The notes beneath the pieces were generated by a model. The model ran no database searches. It saw only the letters and a list, made by a program, of their open reading frames with translations, and had not been told where the DNA came from. From positions 7,969,501 to 8,033,500 of the forward strand of contig CM066736.1 in NCBI GenBank assembly GCA_033961575.1: DNA of 64,000 nt. The letters run 5' to 3'. A program made the position numbers and the translations under genes. The stretch comes from Aselliscus stoliczkanus (taxonomy: Eukaryota > Chordata > Mammalia > Chiroptera > Hipposideridae). Positions 53,047 through 64,000 of this stretch are shown piece after piece; the stretch's first letter is position 1; every line of letters starts with the position of its first letter.

Positions 53047-53052
53047 AATAAA
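53047..53052 (+). promoter_or_regulatory. PTPN11: PTPN11 distal poly(A) signal AATAAA
   Basis: AATAAA in the context TTAGGAATAAAACCATTTTC, which I recognise from the end of the human PTPN11 mRNA. It is followed within 60 bases by a T-rich region, as expected for the cleavage site. The cleavage position (about 53065-53080) is inferred. Confidence 0.75.
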
Positions 53053-53169
53053 ACCATTTTCTTATATTATGGTATTTGTCATTTACTTCATCAAAAGTGT
53101 CCAGGAAAAACTGGGATTATAGGTCACTCAACCCCCTACACTGGCAAAATGCTGAGAGCAGCTCCCTTT

Positions 53170-53527
53170 TTTTTGTTTTTTTTTGTTAAGATTTTTATTG
53201 GGGAATTGCGGAAGGGGAACATTGTGTTTTTCCAGGACCTATCAGCTCCAAGTCAATCTTAGTTGTGTAGGACACAATCTCAGCTCCAAGTCCAGTCACC
53301 GCTTTCAATCTAGTTTCCCAGCGGGGGGTGGGGGGTGGCAGCGTAGTCCACCTTCCCATGAAGGAGTTGAACCGGAAACCTTGATGCTAAGAACACGCGC
53401 TGTCACCAGCTCAGCAGCAGCTCAGCTCGGGCGCAGCTCACTGGCCACTGGCCCATGTGGGAATCGAACTGGGACCCTGTTGCTCAAAGCATGCACTCTT
53501 AACCAACTGAGCCACACGGCCAGCCCC
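53170..53527 (-). repeat. VES-like bat SINE
   Basis: Tail complement AGATTTTTATTGGGGAATTG at the left and GAGCCACACGGCCAGCCCC at the right; AGCAGCTC flanks both ends. It lies just 3' of the PTPN11 end. Confidence 0.8.
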
Positions 53528-54054
53528 TAACAGCAGCTCTTATCTAGAGGGTGAACTGGGAACGCAGAATGAATGAATCAGTTCCTCCAGCATTTATGGA
53601 GTGCCTCCTCTATGAATAGCTTTGGGAGACAGAAAGGGAATTCTTTTTGGAAGAATTTATGAGTAAGTGATGAATAAAAAGTGTGTCTGTGTAAAATATA
53701 TAGGAAATGGCTGCATACAGAGCTGAATGTGAATAGTACTGGGTGGGGGAAATGAAGTAAAGACATGGTGGGGAGGGTTGGAGGAGGAGTGAATTATGTG
53801 CTATAGGATGCCAGCTCTCCCCTCCAGAGTAGGTTTAGGCCACCTGAACATGGCCATTTACTGCTTCTGACGACAGCACTGCATTAACATGGGCAGAAAG
53901 AATTCATTTGATAAATAACACGGGTAGTTATTTCCTCTTGTGCATTTCAGGAGTGATTTGTATTACTTACACTATAAAACGCTACTGCCCGCCTTTTGGT
54001 CTCAGCCCAGTTACTTGATGCATATCATCAGATGCAGCTGGTGTAGTTGGTCAC

Positions 54055-54215
54055 ACCACTCACCTATCTGTTCAAACAAATACTAAGCATCTTCAAAATG
54101 CCAGGCGCTGCTGTACCTGTGCCGGACCCTGGGGGAAAGCAGTGACAGATACAGATGTGGTGGCTGTTGTCATGGTGGTGACATTCTAACAGGGAGCTAG
54201 GCCTTGTACCAGTCA
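54055..54215 (-). repeat. L2 3' end fragment
   Basis: AAATGCCAGGCGCTGCTGT and GGTGACATTCTAACAGGGAG are L2-type blocks in antisense order. Confidence 0.5.
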
Positions 54216-55969
54216 AAAGGCAGTTAATTATACTTGGGATATTATGCTACCTTATTATACTATTGAAGAGCCTGGGTGCCAAGCCAATGCAGGAAAGACC
54301 CAAATTAGACAGCCAATTCCAGATGGGATGAGGGTTACAAAGTGGGGCTGAGGGTATGCGTCACTGGGGAACAGAGCTTTCTACAGATGGAGGACGTCTG
54401 CTGGGTTTTCAGACCAAGGTACTCGGGGATTTCAGAAGAGATGCTGTGGACACCTTTGGCCTGGAGATGCCTTGTTCCCCGTAATCCTTCCTGAACTCCG
54501 GGGCAGTACATTAGAAGGCCGTGGCCATATCTTGTCTTAAACATGTCATGAAAAAGCCTAGTTCTGTACTTTCTAATCACAAAAACCCCCAAGAAAAGGT
54601 GTGGATTAAAACCAAAGCAGGAACCCCCGTAACAGATCAGCTGTGGACAAAGCTAAGGGCTTATTCAGCTTGGCTGTCTTGTCAATGAAAAGCTTCTGAA
54701 GAAAGCACCTATTTATTATTGGATCACATTACAGGTATGCTTTGCCTCCACCCATGCGTTCTGAGGTGTCATGAAAAAGGGGCTGTGACCTCCAGCGAAT
54801 CGTGTTATTGCAGGTGCTATCTGTTCCCCCTAGGAACTAGCTAAGCTTCCAAGCACTGAATTTGCAAAATGGTAATGAGCCAGAAATAGAAATCCGTGAT
54901 TTTATCAATAGCAGCAGTTACCAGTGGGTTGATATTCATGTCATTTGAGGCCAATTTAAATCTTGATATAAAATGTAACTACTAAAATAAAGATTATAAG
55001 AGAGTCTCACAATACTGCAAAACCTGTGGGCAGTTTATGGACAAAGGAATTGCCTGTGCTGCTCACACTTGTCATCCATACTCGGTAAGACCATAGTTAA
55101 CACTCCACCGGAAGGAATTGGGGCTTCTAATTCTCTTCTATGCAGCAAAGATTAAATTCCCGCGGGGCAGGGGGGCGGGGGAGGAGGCACTGGGAAGTAA
55201 AACAGTTCCTACCTTTGAGAAGCTCCGTGTCGTCAGGGAGGCAGAGGTAAATACAGATTGAAGTAGACGATAATAAAGGGTATTAATTGAAATTGATGGT
55301 TACATAGAGGAGTGAATTATACAGGAGTTAGAATTCAGCAGTGGGGGTTACTTAAGCTTATTCTTGACCAGTGGGGAATGTGTGTGTATGGAGAGAGAGA
55401 GAGAGGAGAGAGAAACTGTCCCTTTATTTTCCTGTGGATTCAGCCATCAAGGCCAGTTTCTTCTTTGAATCTCCTTCTAGAAATGAACGTACAAGTCCTG
55501 TCGCTATTTCTCTGTTACCTGCTTGCTTCTCCATTCATCCCTGAACAATGGAAAATAATGCTGTCACCACGATATATACTGATGGCCTTTCTAGCACTCT
55601 TGGATGCATATTGCAACAAAATATAGTACATATTTTAGTGTTTCCATTCTTCATGCGCCTAGCCACTGCATTTTTAACTATTCAGTTCTTAATGGAATTT
55701 ATTCACTAAATTCACTATTTGGGGTCATCTAGGCCAGTTTTGCTAGGACTTCCTAGTATAGTTTAGAGTGTACATTATGCTTTGGAATGAGCCATTTCAT
55801 TCTGAATGGAATCCTATTTTTTAAGGGAAAGACTCAAGGTCACGTAGTAAGGCAAAGGATTTTTTTTTCCCTGCATTGTGTTTTTGTATAAATTCACAAA
55901 GTCAATAGAATTAAATTGAAATTTAGTTTTCTAATGAATCCGTTTTCTTTAATAGTCCATTTCCTTGCA

Positions 55970-56165
55970 TAGTCTATTATTTTGTTAGAGCTGCAATAAC
56001 AATGTGCCACAGACTGGGTGGCTTAAAAACAGAAATTTATTTTCTCCCAGGTCTGTCATCTAGAAGTCCCAGATCCTAGGTGTCAGCAGGGTTGGTTTCT
56101 CCTAAGGCCTGCTGCATCTTCACCTAGTCTTTCGTCTGGGCCTTACTAAGACTGGGCCTTACTAA
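55970..56165 (-). mobile_element. MLT1-type LTR fragment
   Basis: Block GCCACAGACTGGGTGGCTTA followed by AGCAGGGTTGGTTTCTCCTA; only the part at one end of the LTR remains. Confidence 0.65.
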
Positions 56166-56309
56166 ATTTTCTTTATTAAGAAGAGAACGTTATGCTCAAT
56201 CAGGGCTATTCTGGATAATTCAGGTGGTCTAGGCCCCCGAGTTTTAGCAGCTGTGTAGAGTGGTCTTTCAAGTGATGGTATTTGAATGTGTCTTTGTACT
56301 TGTCTTTAT

Positions 56310-56520
56310 TTTTAATCTTTTTTTATTGTGGTAAAATACACAAAATATAAAATTGACCATCGTAACCATTTTGAAGTGTAGAGTTCAGTGGCATTAAGCC
56401 ATTTGCATGGTTGTACAACCATCACCATCACCCATCTTCTGGGCTATTTCATCGTTACAATGGAAACTGTATCTATTAACCAATTTGTCTTTGTTTTTTT
56501 GAAAAAAATCATTTCCCCTC
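56310..56520 (-). repeat. L1M 3' UTR fragment
   Basis: TTATTGTGGTAAAATACACA and GTGTAGAGTTCAGTGGCATT with TTGTACAACCATCACCATC, a frequent old L1 3' UTR module. Confidence 0.7.
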
Positions 56521-56636
56521 ACCCTCCACCCTTGTCTTAGGCTTAAAGCTCTTCTTCTGAATTTTAAAATTTTGTATATTTTTTGAATAGGTAATATGTT
56601 CACTTAGAACAAAAATTGTAAAAAGGTTCAAAACAG

Positions 56637-56727
56637 GGCCGGCCGAGTGGCGTGGTGGTTAAGCACTGGCTTGGGAAGCCGGCGGCCCCGGTTCGGATCC
56701 CACATATGAGGGCCAGTGACACTGTGC

Positions 56728-56760
<33 letters not shown>
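56637..56760 (+). repeat. Short tRNA-headed SINE
   Basis: Copy with a long pure A tail and GTTCAAAACAG direct repeats; inserted in L1M 3' UTR-like DNA. Confidence 0.88.
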
Positions 56761-56761
<1 letters not shown>

Positions 56762-57479
56762 TTCAAAACAGCATACAGTGGGAAATCTCTCCACCATGCC
56801 TTGAACACTGTTTCCCATTATACCCCAGCACCACAAGCGACCTTGAACTTTGCACTTTTCTCCCTGCTGTAGAAGTGCTGGTTCCAAGGGCTTTACATTT
56901 GTTACTTGGATACACATTGTCTCCCAGGAGGCTGAACCTAGTTATTATTCCTGCCAGGCTGTGTCCCTGCATCTTTATCAGATTAGCGTGTTGTCACAGT
57001 TGTACCCTTATTGGTCTGATAGATGAAAGATGATAGTTCAATGGGATTAAGTTGGCATTGCTCTTAAAAGTGAGGTGAGTATCTTTCTGATTGCTTTATA
57101 CATGCCTTTCTGTGAACTCTTGATGTCTCTTGACATTTGTTTCTGTTGAGTTCTGGATACATCTTATTTGGAGTATAGGAATGAAAATAGTTAATTCTCT
57201 CTGACTGACAGACATGACTGGAATAACTGAGTCACCAGGATCAATTTCTATAAACACTGCTCTAGGTGCATGTGGGATCCACCTGCCCATGAGCTGTGCT
57301 TCTGGCCTTACTGTGATTGTAATTCTCAGTGGTGATGAGAACAGGCTGGGAAACCCATTCTCAGCACCCAGGGTGCTGCCCAGGGTGCTGAAGACACCAC
57401 GTGAGACCAGCTGTAATTATGCTGGCTAGTGAGTTGAGTATTACTTCAGATTTTCTTTCAGATTCAAAAATACCAAACA

Positions 57480-58180
57480 GTATGCATGTATGCATCCATT
57501 CAACCACTTTTTAATGAGTACAACCACTCAAGCCTCAGGTAAGATACTGTGGAGAATACAAAACAAATCTCTTTTTTCAAAGATTTTATTGGGGAGTTGG
57601 GGGAGAGGAATAATGTTGGGGAATCGGGGAAGGGGAACAGACAAGTTGCTGTCTTTTTGTTCTTCAGTCTAGTTGCGGAGGACGATGCTTCACTGGCCCA
57701 TGTTGGTATCGTCATTGCGCTCTTCTCGGATGAGGAAGATCGGTCACCGGCCTCTGGACGGCCGCTCACGGCTGCTCTCAGCAGTTCACACCAGCTGCCG
57801 GCTGCTCACGCTGGCTGCCCACCATTCACTGTAGCCTATGGCAGCCCACTGTGGCAGAGGCTGCAGCCCACACCATCGCCGGGGCTCGCACAGCCCAGCT
57901 CCAGGTGGAGCTGTTGTTAGCTGTAGAGGGCAGTGTCACTGGCTCTCATGTGGGATCTGAACTGGGGCCCCACTGCTCAGAGCTGGCGTCCCAAGCCAGC
58001 TCCTAACGAACATGCCACTCAGTTGGCCCAGATAGCTCTTTTAATCCCTGTCTTAAAGGACTTTATGGACTTTATTTAGAGAAAGGAGACAGCCAAGCTG
58101 AATACAAGATAGAAAGTGAAACAGCCATGGATGAGGCCTGGATCAAGACTAAGAGTATAAGGAAATGACAATAATACAGC
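57480..58180 (-). repeat. L2 fragment split by a long SINE
   Basis: GCATCCATTCAACCACTTTT on the left and TTTAATCCCTGTCTTAAAGG on the right form one L2-type end interrupted by the SINE at 57574-58028. Confidence 0.45.
57574..58028 (-). repeat. Long tRNA-headed SINE (T+ type), diverged
   Basis: Complete copy inserted into an L2-like fragment whose halves lie on both sides. An extra CCCACTGCTCAGAGCTGG piece lies between B box and A box. Confidence 0.82.
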
Positions 58181-58314
58181 ATTCACTAAATGGCAGTTAT
58201 GTGCCAAACCTTATTGGAGGGTTTACACCGTTTATTTCTAAACCTGCAAGATAGGTCCCCTCCTGTCTGTCCAGCTCACTGCCAGGGACCTGCATCGGTC
58301 GGAAGCGCATTAGC

Positions 58315-58748
58315 ACCTGTATCCTACTGTTGCTATAACAAATTCATACAAACATTAAGAAATCTGAAATGGGTTTCAATGGGCTAACGTCAAGGCGTTA
58401 GCAGGATGTATTCCTTTTGGAGCTTGTGGGGGAGAATTGATTCCCTTGCCTTTTCTAGTTCTAGAAGCTTCCCACATTCTTTGCCTTCTGACCCTTCCTC
58501 CGTCTTCAAAGCCAGCGAAGGCTCATCAAGTCTGACACTGACATTCCTCAGACATCACTCTAATTCTGACGTTCTTGCTTCCTTATTTCACTTACAAGGA
58601 CCCTGATGATTATAGTGGATCCAACCAGAGAATCCAGAATAGCCTCCCCATCTGCAAAGTCCCCTTCGTTGTGTGGAGTACTGTATTCATAGGCTGCAGG
58701 GATTAGGAAAAGGACAACTTTGGGGGCCCATTGTCCTGCCTTCCACAA
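58315..58748 (-). mobile_element. MLT1-type MaLR LTR relic
   Basis: Contains ATCCTACTGTTGCTATAACA, GGACCCTGATGATTATAGTG and CTTTGGGGGCCCATTGTCC, in the order of an antisense MLT1 LTR. Non-coding. Confidence 0.75.
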
Positions 58749-58879
58749 CAGCCTGGAGGACAGTGTTCCTGGGAGCTGTGGCGCGGGAGAAAGGTCCCCA
58801 GCAGAGTTGGAGGCAACAGTAGGGCTCAGCCATGAAGGAAGAAATACCCTGACCACGCCCCCCAATCTCCTGCTGCCTC

Positions 58880-58990
58880 CAATTGGCCCAGCCCATTGAC
58901 CTCACTTCTGATTGGCCCAACCCATGGACCCCCCACCTCCCATTGGCCCAACCCGTTGACCCCACCTCCCATTGGCCCACCCCATCTGCA
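58880..58990. repeat. 29-31-bp minisatellite with four ATTGG boxes
   Basis: ATTGGCCCA starts at 58882, 58911, 58942 and 58971, each followed by a CCC..TTGACC-type or similar spacer. ATTGG is the reverse of the CCAAT box. Confidence 0.85.
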
Positions 58991-59089
58991 AGCCAGAGGG
59001 CCACGGTGTCCCGGTGCTGCAGATCATAGGAAAGAGAATGGATCTGGGGAAGGGTTGGGGCAAATGAAGAACAAGCCCACTGGAGCCTC

Positions 59090-59245
59090 GCTACTCAAGG
59101 TGCTGTCTGCAGACCAGCACCACCAGCATCACCTGGGAACTCTTGGACATGCAGAATCTCAGGCCCCACTTCAGCTCCACCGAATCAGAATCTGCATTTT
59201 TTCACAGGATCCCCAGGAGATGCGTGGGTACATTTGTAGTTTGCA
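59090..59245 (-). mobile_element. MER5A-like hAT fragment
   Basis: Antisense MER5A-type blocks GCAGACCAGCACCACCAGC and ACCTGGGAACTCTTGGACA. Confidence 0.7.
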
Positions 59246-60054
59246 CAGACTGCACTGGTGGATTTCCACATGGAGATAAAGGTCACTGGAAATTATACCC
59301 CTGCTGCTGGGTCATTTCATGTCTACAGATAGAGAGGAAGAAAAATCCAAAGACTGGATGGATCTCAAAGAACAAGGCAAACATCACCACTCAATGTCTT
59401 GAAAACAGCGTCAGATATTCTTAGACATGACACCTACCAAAACCGAGTTTGTGAAATCCCAAGCATATGTTAGATCCATCTAATGATGGAAGAGAAGAGG
59501 AAAAAAAATAAAGGAAGCAAACTCTAAAATTAAAGTCTGTTCAGGAGGTGACAGATGTCTGGGTCTTGGTAGATTTCTAGACTTGTAAGAAGTTGGTTTT
59601 TTTTTAATCTTTCATCTTCATACATGTCTGATGGTTGCTTTCGGTGTTATCGTTATTTTTTTCCTCATACTAAAATTAATTTCCTTCTTTCTAAAGGGTT
59701 GATCCCCCTCAAGTGTTACTTTGTATGAAAGCTTTAGAAAATGTCCAATAATGGTTTGAGGCACGGACAAAAAAACGCCTCAGTTAGCCACACAAATAAT
59801 CTGCCAGCTGCGCCGTGTTGTGAATTGATTTACTGTGTTTAATACCTTTCCCGCATTTGAAAATGGACTGAAATCCTTGCTTGGGACCACAGAATTCCTA
59901 TCTCTAGATTTAAGAATAAACTATCAGGTTTCTGTAAAGGGTAAGTTGAAATACACTTTTTAATTTAAGGTGTTAAAAATGTTTGAGTCTTAGGCTCCAG
60001 TCACAGATGGAGTATTCAGTTCTAGGCATGTTGACTTCATGGGAAATCAGGGCA

Positions 60055-60255
60055 TTGGGACCCCACAGGCTTGGGTTTGTTTTCTGGTTTTGCCACTTAA
60101 CTAGCTGTGTGACCTTGGACAAGTCAGTGAAGGTCTTTGATCCTCCGATTCCTCTATAGGAAAATGGAGGTAATTAGTGGTACCTACCTTGTTGTTGAGA
60201 AGTGTAATGGCAGTGGATGATCTGGCACATAATAGGTGCTCAATGAACACCTATT
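60055..60255 (+). repeat. MIR
   Basis: TGTGTGACCTTGGACAAGTC and GGCACATAATAGGTGCTCAA, sense MIR with intact core. Confidence 0.75.
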
Positions 60256-60644
60256 TCTTCCTATAGGGCTTGGGAATGCCTTCCAGGCACTTGATATAGC
60301 TCATTCCTGTGTTATATGAATTTACCAGCTGATGGCACGTAGCAGGGAAGATGTGAATAAAATTCGTGGATTGCATTAGAGTTTACACAGCCCTTCCAGG
60401 AGGTAATTGTTGAGCAAAAACCTTTTTGTTACAATTAGTATTGGAAATCCTCAATTCGCCTTCCTCCCTGGCATGGAATACAATACTTAATTCATACACA
60501 CATGTTTTTATTTGCTGATGGTTTTTAATCCTGGGAACAAATAGATTGTTCATGTCCTCTGCTTTGGATCGGGGAAAGTGCTTCCATTTAGGAAGGGAGT
60601 GATTTGAAAGCTTGAGATGGGAGAAGGCAGAGAACAAAGACTTG

Positions 60645-60790
60645 TCCTAAGTCTTTTCTGTGTGACTTTGCTAAATAGCTTAAACTTTGGGGCCTCAGTT
60701 TCCTTCCTGAAGAATGGGGCCAACAATCATATATATTGCCTAGGCCACTGTGAGGATGAAATGAAGACACCCCGCCCCCCAAATGCAGCT
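60645..60790 (+). repeat. MIR
   Basis: TGTGTGACTTTGCTAAATAG and CACTGTGAGGATGAAATGA, sense MIR. Confidence 0.6.
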
Positions 60791-61439
60791 CCACAGAAGA
60801 ATGAATGGAATCAACTGAGGTGTTTTCCATACACTGCAGTGCAGCCAAGGGATGAATCGTGCCAACACAGGGACAAGCACATCCTGGGAGGGAACGAGAC
60901 CGATTATTTTGCATGTTCAGTGACATCCAAAAACAAATAATACAATGTTTGGCGGAAGAAAAAATCATTTGTAGTAGAACTATAAAGGAAAGTATGGGAA
61001 TGATACCACCCCGCCACACACCAGATAGCTATTCCTTTGGCATGAGGAAGGGAAGAGGGTGGTTAGGCAAGGTCGGAGAAGGACAACTGGGGTTCCCATG
61101 GCTTCAAAATGCTTATTGTAGCTAATGTTTTCCATGTTATTAATTTGTATATCTAATTATGTAAGGTGATATATGTACATGATAAGATTCTGTGTTCCAT
61201 ATATTTTTATGGACTTCATAACATTTTATAATATGTTTATAGGAGATGATATGTTCCACATGTTCTTTTGAACATTTGAAATATTTCAGGATGAAACATT
61301 AAACAGATTAACAAAGAAAATCAATGTGCCAATCACCTTGTAAATAGAAAGCAGGTGGCTGGAGTCAGCTTGTAGAACAGCCAGTGCTGCGGTTGATTGA
61401 GTGATGATGAGATGCGCTGTGCCAAAGTGCTTGGCAAGA

Positions 61440-61535
61440 ATTCTCTTACTACATCCACACAACCGCCAGACCAGGTATTATTATTATCTTCATTTTTACA
61501 GATGAGTACATTGAGGCAGCTGGCCAACATACCTT
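61440..61535 (-). repeat. MIR-like fragment
   Basis: TTATTATTATCTTCATTTTT followed by ACAGATGAGTACATTGAGGC, the antisense MIR core. Confidence 0.5.
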
Positions 61536-61625
61536 AAGTACTAGGTACCGTAGCGTTACAGTTACATTATCTTATTTCATCTTCCAGCAACCCTGGGAAC
61601 TACACTGAAAACACAACTTTTAACC

Positions 61626-62455
61626 AGGGGCTGGCAAGCATTTTCCATACAGGGCCAGAGAGTAAATATTTCATGCTCTGTGAGCCCTACGATCTTTGGC
61701 GCTATGTGATGGCTCCAGTCGGCCCTTGGAGTGCAACAGCCCCCACAGATCTTGCATAAGTGAAACTGTGGGGCAGTGTGTCAATAAAACTTTATTAATG
61801 GGCACTGATGTTTACATTTCATTGAATTTTCACCTGTCACAAAATATCATTTTCTTTTTGGCTTTTTCCAGCCATTAAAAAATGTAAAAGTTTTCTTAGC
61901 TCACAGGTCACACACACACACACACACACAAAACAGGCAGCAGGGGGCCAGCCAAGTGGCCCGTTGGTTAGGAGCTGGTTTGGGACACCAGCAGCCTCGG
62001 TTCGGATCCCACATGTGAGGGCCAGTGACACTGCCCTCTACAGCTAACAACAGCTCCACCTGGAGCTGGGCTGTATGAGCCCCGGTGACAGAGTAGGCTG
62101 CAGCCCCTGCTGCAGTGAGCTGCCATGGGCTATAGCGAGTGGCCGGCGGCCAGCGTGAGCAGCTGGCGGCCAGTGTGAGCTGCCAATAGCCATGGTGAGC
62201 GACCATCCAGAGGCCGATGACCGATCTGCCTCATCCAGGAGGAGCGTGATGACGATGCCAACATGGGCCAGTGAAGCGACGTCCTCCGCAGCTGGATGGG
62301 GGAACAAGGGGACAGCGACTTATCTGTTCCCCTTCCCCGATTCCGGCCCTGTTCTCCTCCCCCAATTCCCCAACAAAATCTTAAGAGAAAAAAAAAATCC
62401 CTGTGATTACAAAAACAGGCAGCGGGCTGGATCTGGCCCATGGGCTATCATTTGC
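61626..62455. mobile_element. hAT-like relic split by a long SINE
   Basis: Left half AGGGGCTGGCAAGCATTTTC with AATAAAACTTTATTAATGGG; right half after the SINE GGATCTGGCCCATGGGC. A (CA)n run lies at 61910-61930. Confidence 0.55.
61946..62395 (+). repeat. Long tRNA-headed SINE inserted in a hAT-like element
   Basis: Complete copy with mutated tail CAACAAAATCTTAAGAG. The flanks repeat AAAACAGGCAGC and belong to one hAT-like relic. Confidence 0.85.
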
Positions 62456-62875
62456 TAGGTGTGGCTTTAGACCATCAGTTCCATGGGTGCAGGAAACTTG
62501 TCTTTGTTCAGCATTGTATACCCAGCTGCTGGCACACCACCAGGTGCTTAGTACAGACTTGAATGAATGAGGGAATATATGAGCTGATATCTCAGAAGTC
62601 CTACAATGGTGACGTCTTCTCTCCACTTTAGGCCACCACCCTGGACGTAACTAGGTGAGCATTTTTTTAGGAGGCACTGTTAATGACGCTGTTGGAATTA
62701 TAGGTATGTGCTGGGGCTGTCCCTGGCAAACCAGGATGCATGGTAGTTACAGTGTTCCCGATCAGGGACGTGATTCTTTACCGTAGTGACAGCAGGACAT
62801 TGGGGGGGGGGGTGTACGCACACATGTGAATGAGTGTTCAACAAAGTTACTGATTTTTTCCCCCACAGGTGCTTT

Positions 62876-63267
62876 TTTTTTTTTTTTTTAAGATTTTTGT
62901 TGGGGAATCAGGAAGGCAACAGTGTTGGGGAATCGGGGAAGGGGAACACTGTGTTTTTCCAGGACCCATCAGCTCCAAGTCAAGTTGTTGTCCTTCTTAG
63001 TTGTGGAGGGGGCAAGCTCAGCTCAAAGTCAAGTTGCTGCTTTCAATCTAGTTGCCAGGGGAGTGCAGCCCACCATCCCATATGGCTGTTGAACCAGCAA
63101 CCTTGCTGCTAAGAGCACGCACTCTCACCAGCTGAGCCATCCAGCCGCCTGTGGCAGTTCAGCGGCAGCTCAGCTCAGGCACAGCTCACTGGCCCATGTG
63201 GGAATAGAACTGGCAACACCATTGCTCAGAGCTAGCGCTCTTAACCAACTGAGCCACTCAGCCAGCC
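62876..63267 (-). repeat. VES-like bat SINE, long form
   Basis: Contains the body block TCCAGGACCCATCAGCTCC and two tRNA-like modules; CCCACAG flanks both ends. Confidence 0.8.
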
Positions 63268-63384
63268 CCTCCCCACAGCTTTTAATGAGAAAGATTTCAA
63301 GCCTGGAAAAGAGTTGCAAGAACAGTGGGACAAGGAGCACTCACATACTTGTCACCTTGATGGAGCCATTTTTACATTGTGCCA

Positions 63385-63440
<56 letters not shown>

Positions 63441-64000
63441 ATCCATCCATCCTTATTTTCCTGAGAACCAGGTGCAGACAGCGTGACACTTGACCCTTGA
63501 ATACTGCATATGTACTAAGAAGAGACATCCTTCCTCATAACCACAATACAGTGTCCACACTCAGGAAACGGAACATGGACACACTGATGATCTAACATAC
63601 AGTCAATATTTTAATTTCCCCAATTGTCCCCAAAATGTCTTTTAGAGCTGTGTGGAGTTTTTTTGTTTTGCTTTGGGGTTTTTGTTTTCGAACCGAGATC
63701 CAGCTGAAGACCATGCATGGCATTGAGCTGTCCTTTGACTTCAGCCTCCTGGCATCCAGAATAGCTCCCTTCCCTCTCTTTGTCTCCATGGCGTTGCTAT
63801 CTGAAAAGCACAGGTCGTTTGTTTTGTACAAAGTGTCCATTTGTAATTTGTTTGATTGCTTCTTGTGAATAGATTCAGGTTAAACATTTTTTGCCAAAAG
63901 TACTAATGTATATGGGTGGTGGTATGTCCTTGGTGGGTCCCATCAGGAGGCACGAGGCATCATCTGTCCCATTATTGATGATGTTGACCTTGATCGTGTG
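63268..64000 (-). repeat. L1M 3' UTR-like sequence with TATC repeat
   Basis: GGTGCAGACAGCGTGACACT, CCAATTGTCCCCAAAATGTC and CATTGAGCTGTCCTTTGACT follow the L1M order to the window end. Confidence 0.5.
63385..63440. repeat. (TATC)n microsatellite
   Basis: About 14 uninterrupted TATC units followed by three CATC units. Confidence 0.95.

Larger units (their letters stand above)
49009..53075 (+). other. PTPN11: PTPN11 exon 16: main 3'UTR (~4.07 kb)
   Basis: Fully noncoding last exon. It opens ATGTGGACTTCACTCTCTCC and resembles the human PTPN11 3'UTR as remembered. The end is placed 20-30 bases after the AATAAA at 53047. Further AATAAA hexamers lie at 50767, 51474, 51868/51872 and 52594 and could give shorter transcripts. 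An old repeat-like segment occupies about 49765-50180; otherwise it is unique, AT-rich and free of SINEs, in contrast to the introns. Confidence 0.85.
53076..64000. other. Intergenic DNA downstream of PTPN11
   Basis: No gene recognised. It contains VES-like, short and long SINEs, MLT1-type LTR relics, L2, L1M, MIR, a MER5A-like and a hAT-like fragment, a ~30-bp minisatellite and a TATC microsatellite, listed separately. Unassigned stretches include 54240-55960, 56770-57470, 59250-60050 and 60790-61430. The segment 59700-59900 looks unique. Open frames here have no recognisable homology. Confidence 0.75.

Noticed and set aside
56716..57033. 105-codon frame starting in a lysine run
   Set aside because: It starts in the poly(A) tail of a short SINE and continues into unassigned DNA.
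53076..64000. Upstream exons of RPH3A, the next gene in human
   Set aside because: I could not recognise any coding or noncoding exon of it; human synteny alone is not evidence for these bases.

Overview
This window is mammalian nuclear DNA, most likely from a bat and probably a yinpterochiropteran microbat. It holds the 3' two-thirds of one protein-coding gene, PTPN11, which encodes the tyrosine phosphatase SHP2, on the + strand. The gene call rests on ten coding exons. Their exact splice junctions, phases and lengths (114, 97, 80, 159, 132, 155, 68, 152, 113 bp and the terminal exon) give an uninterrupted protein from human-numbered residue P215 to the C-terminal R593. The bat assignment rests on repeats: many copies of a tRNA-headed SINE whose body and tail resemble the bat VES family, including an AATAAAATCTTT tail, plus bat-like L1 3' ends. 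The species cannot be fixed from sequence alone.

Layout: 1-363 is the end of intron 5. Exons 6 to 15 lie between 364 and 48120, with introns from 120 bp (intron 8) to 17.3 kb (intron 6). The stop codon is at 48086-48088. The noncoding exon 16, nearly all of the 3'UTR, starts at 49009 and ends at about 53075, just after an AATAAA at 53047. From there to 64000 I see no gene, only repeats and unassigned sequence. In human, RPH3A lies downstream of PTPN11, but I could not recognise an exon of it here.

The exons encode the last residues of the C-terminal SH2 domain, the linker, the whole PTP catalytic domain (pTyr loop, WPD loop, [11 protein letters not shown]-loop split across two exons, Q-loop) and the C-terminal tail with the two GRB2-type tyrosines (YTNI and YENV). 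All key catalytic residues are present. Compared with the human protein as I remember it, I see five substitutions: K405R, V442I, A550T, P568S and S576N.

Introns and intergenic DNA are dominated by repeats. I list 33 SINE copies in four structural classes (long, short, VES-like and a 'C' class), many with clear target-site duplications. There are also old L2, MIR, L1M, MLT1, MER5A-like and Tigger-like relics, two 80-bp palindromic mariner-type MITEs, one 225-bp mariner-type MITE, an 81-bp minisatellite, a ~30-bp minisatellite carrying ATTGG boxes, and simple repeats.

I found no evidence of a new multi-gene system. The observations most worth checking are the loss of the S576 phosphosite, the TG (not AG) before the ALLQ alternative-exon segment, the conserved read-through stop after exon 11, and the structure of the short SINE subfamily, which appears to have swapped a T+ tail for a hairpin followed directly by poly(A). 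Repeat family names come from memory of consensus sequences and were not checked against a library.
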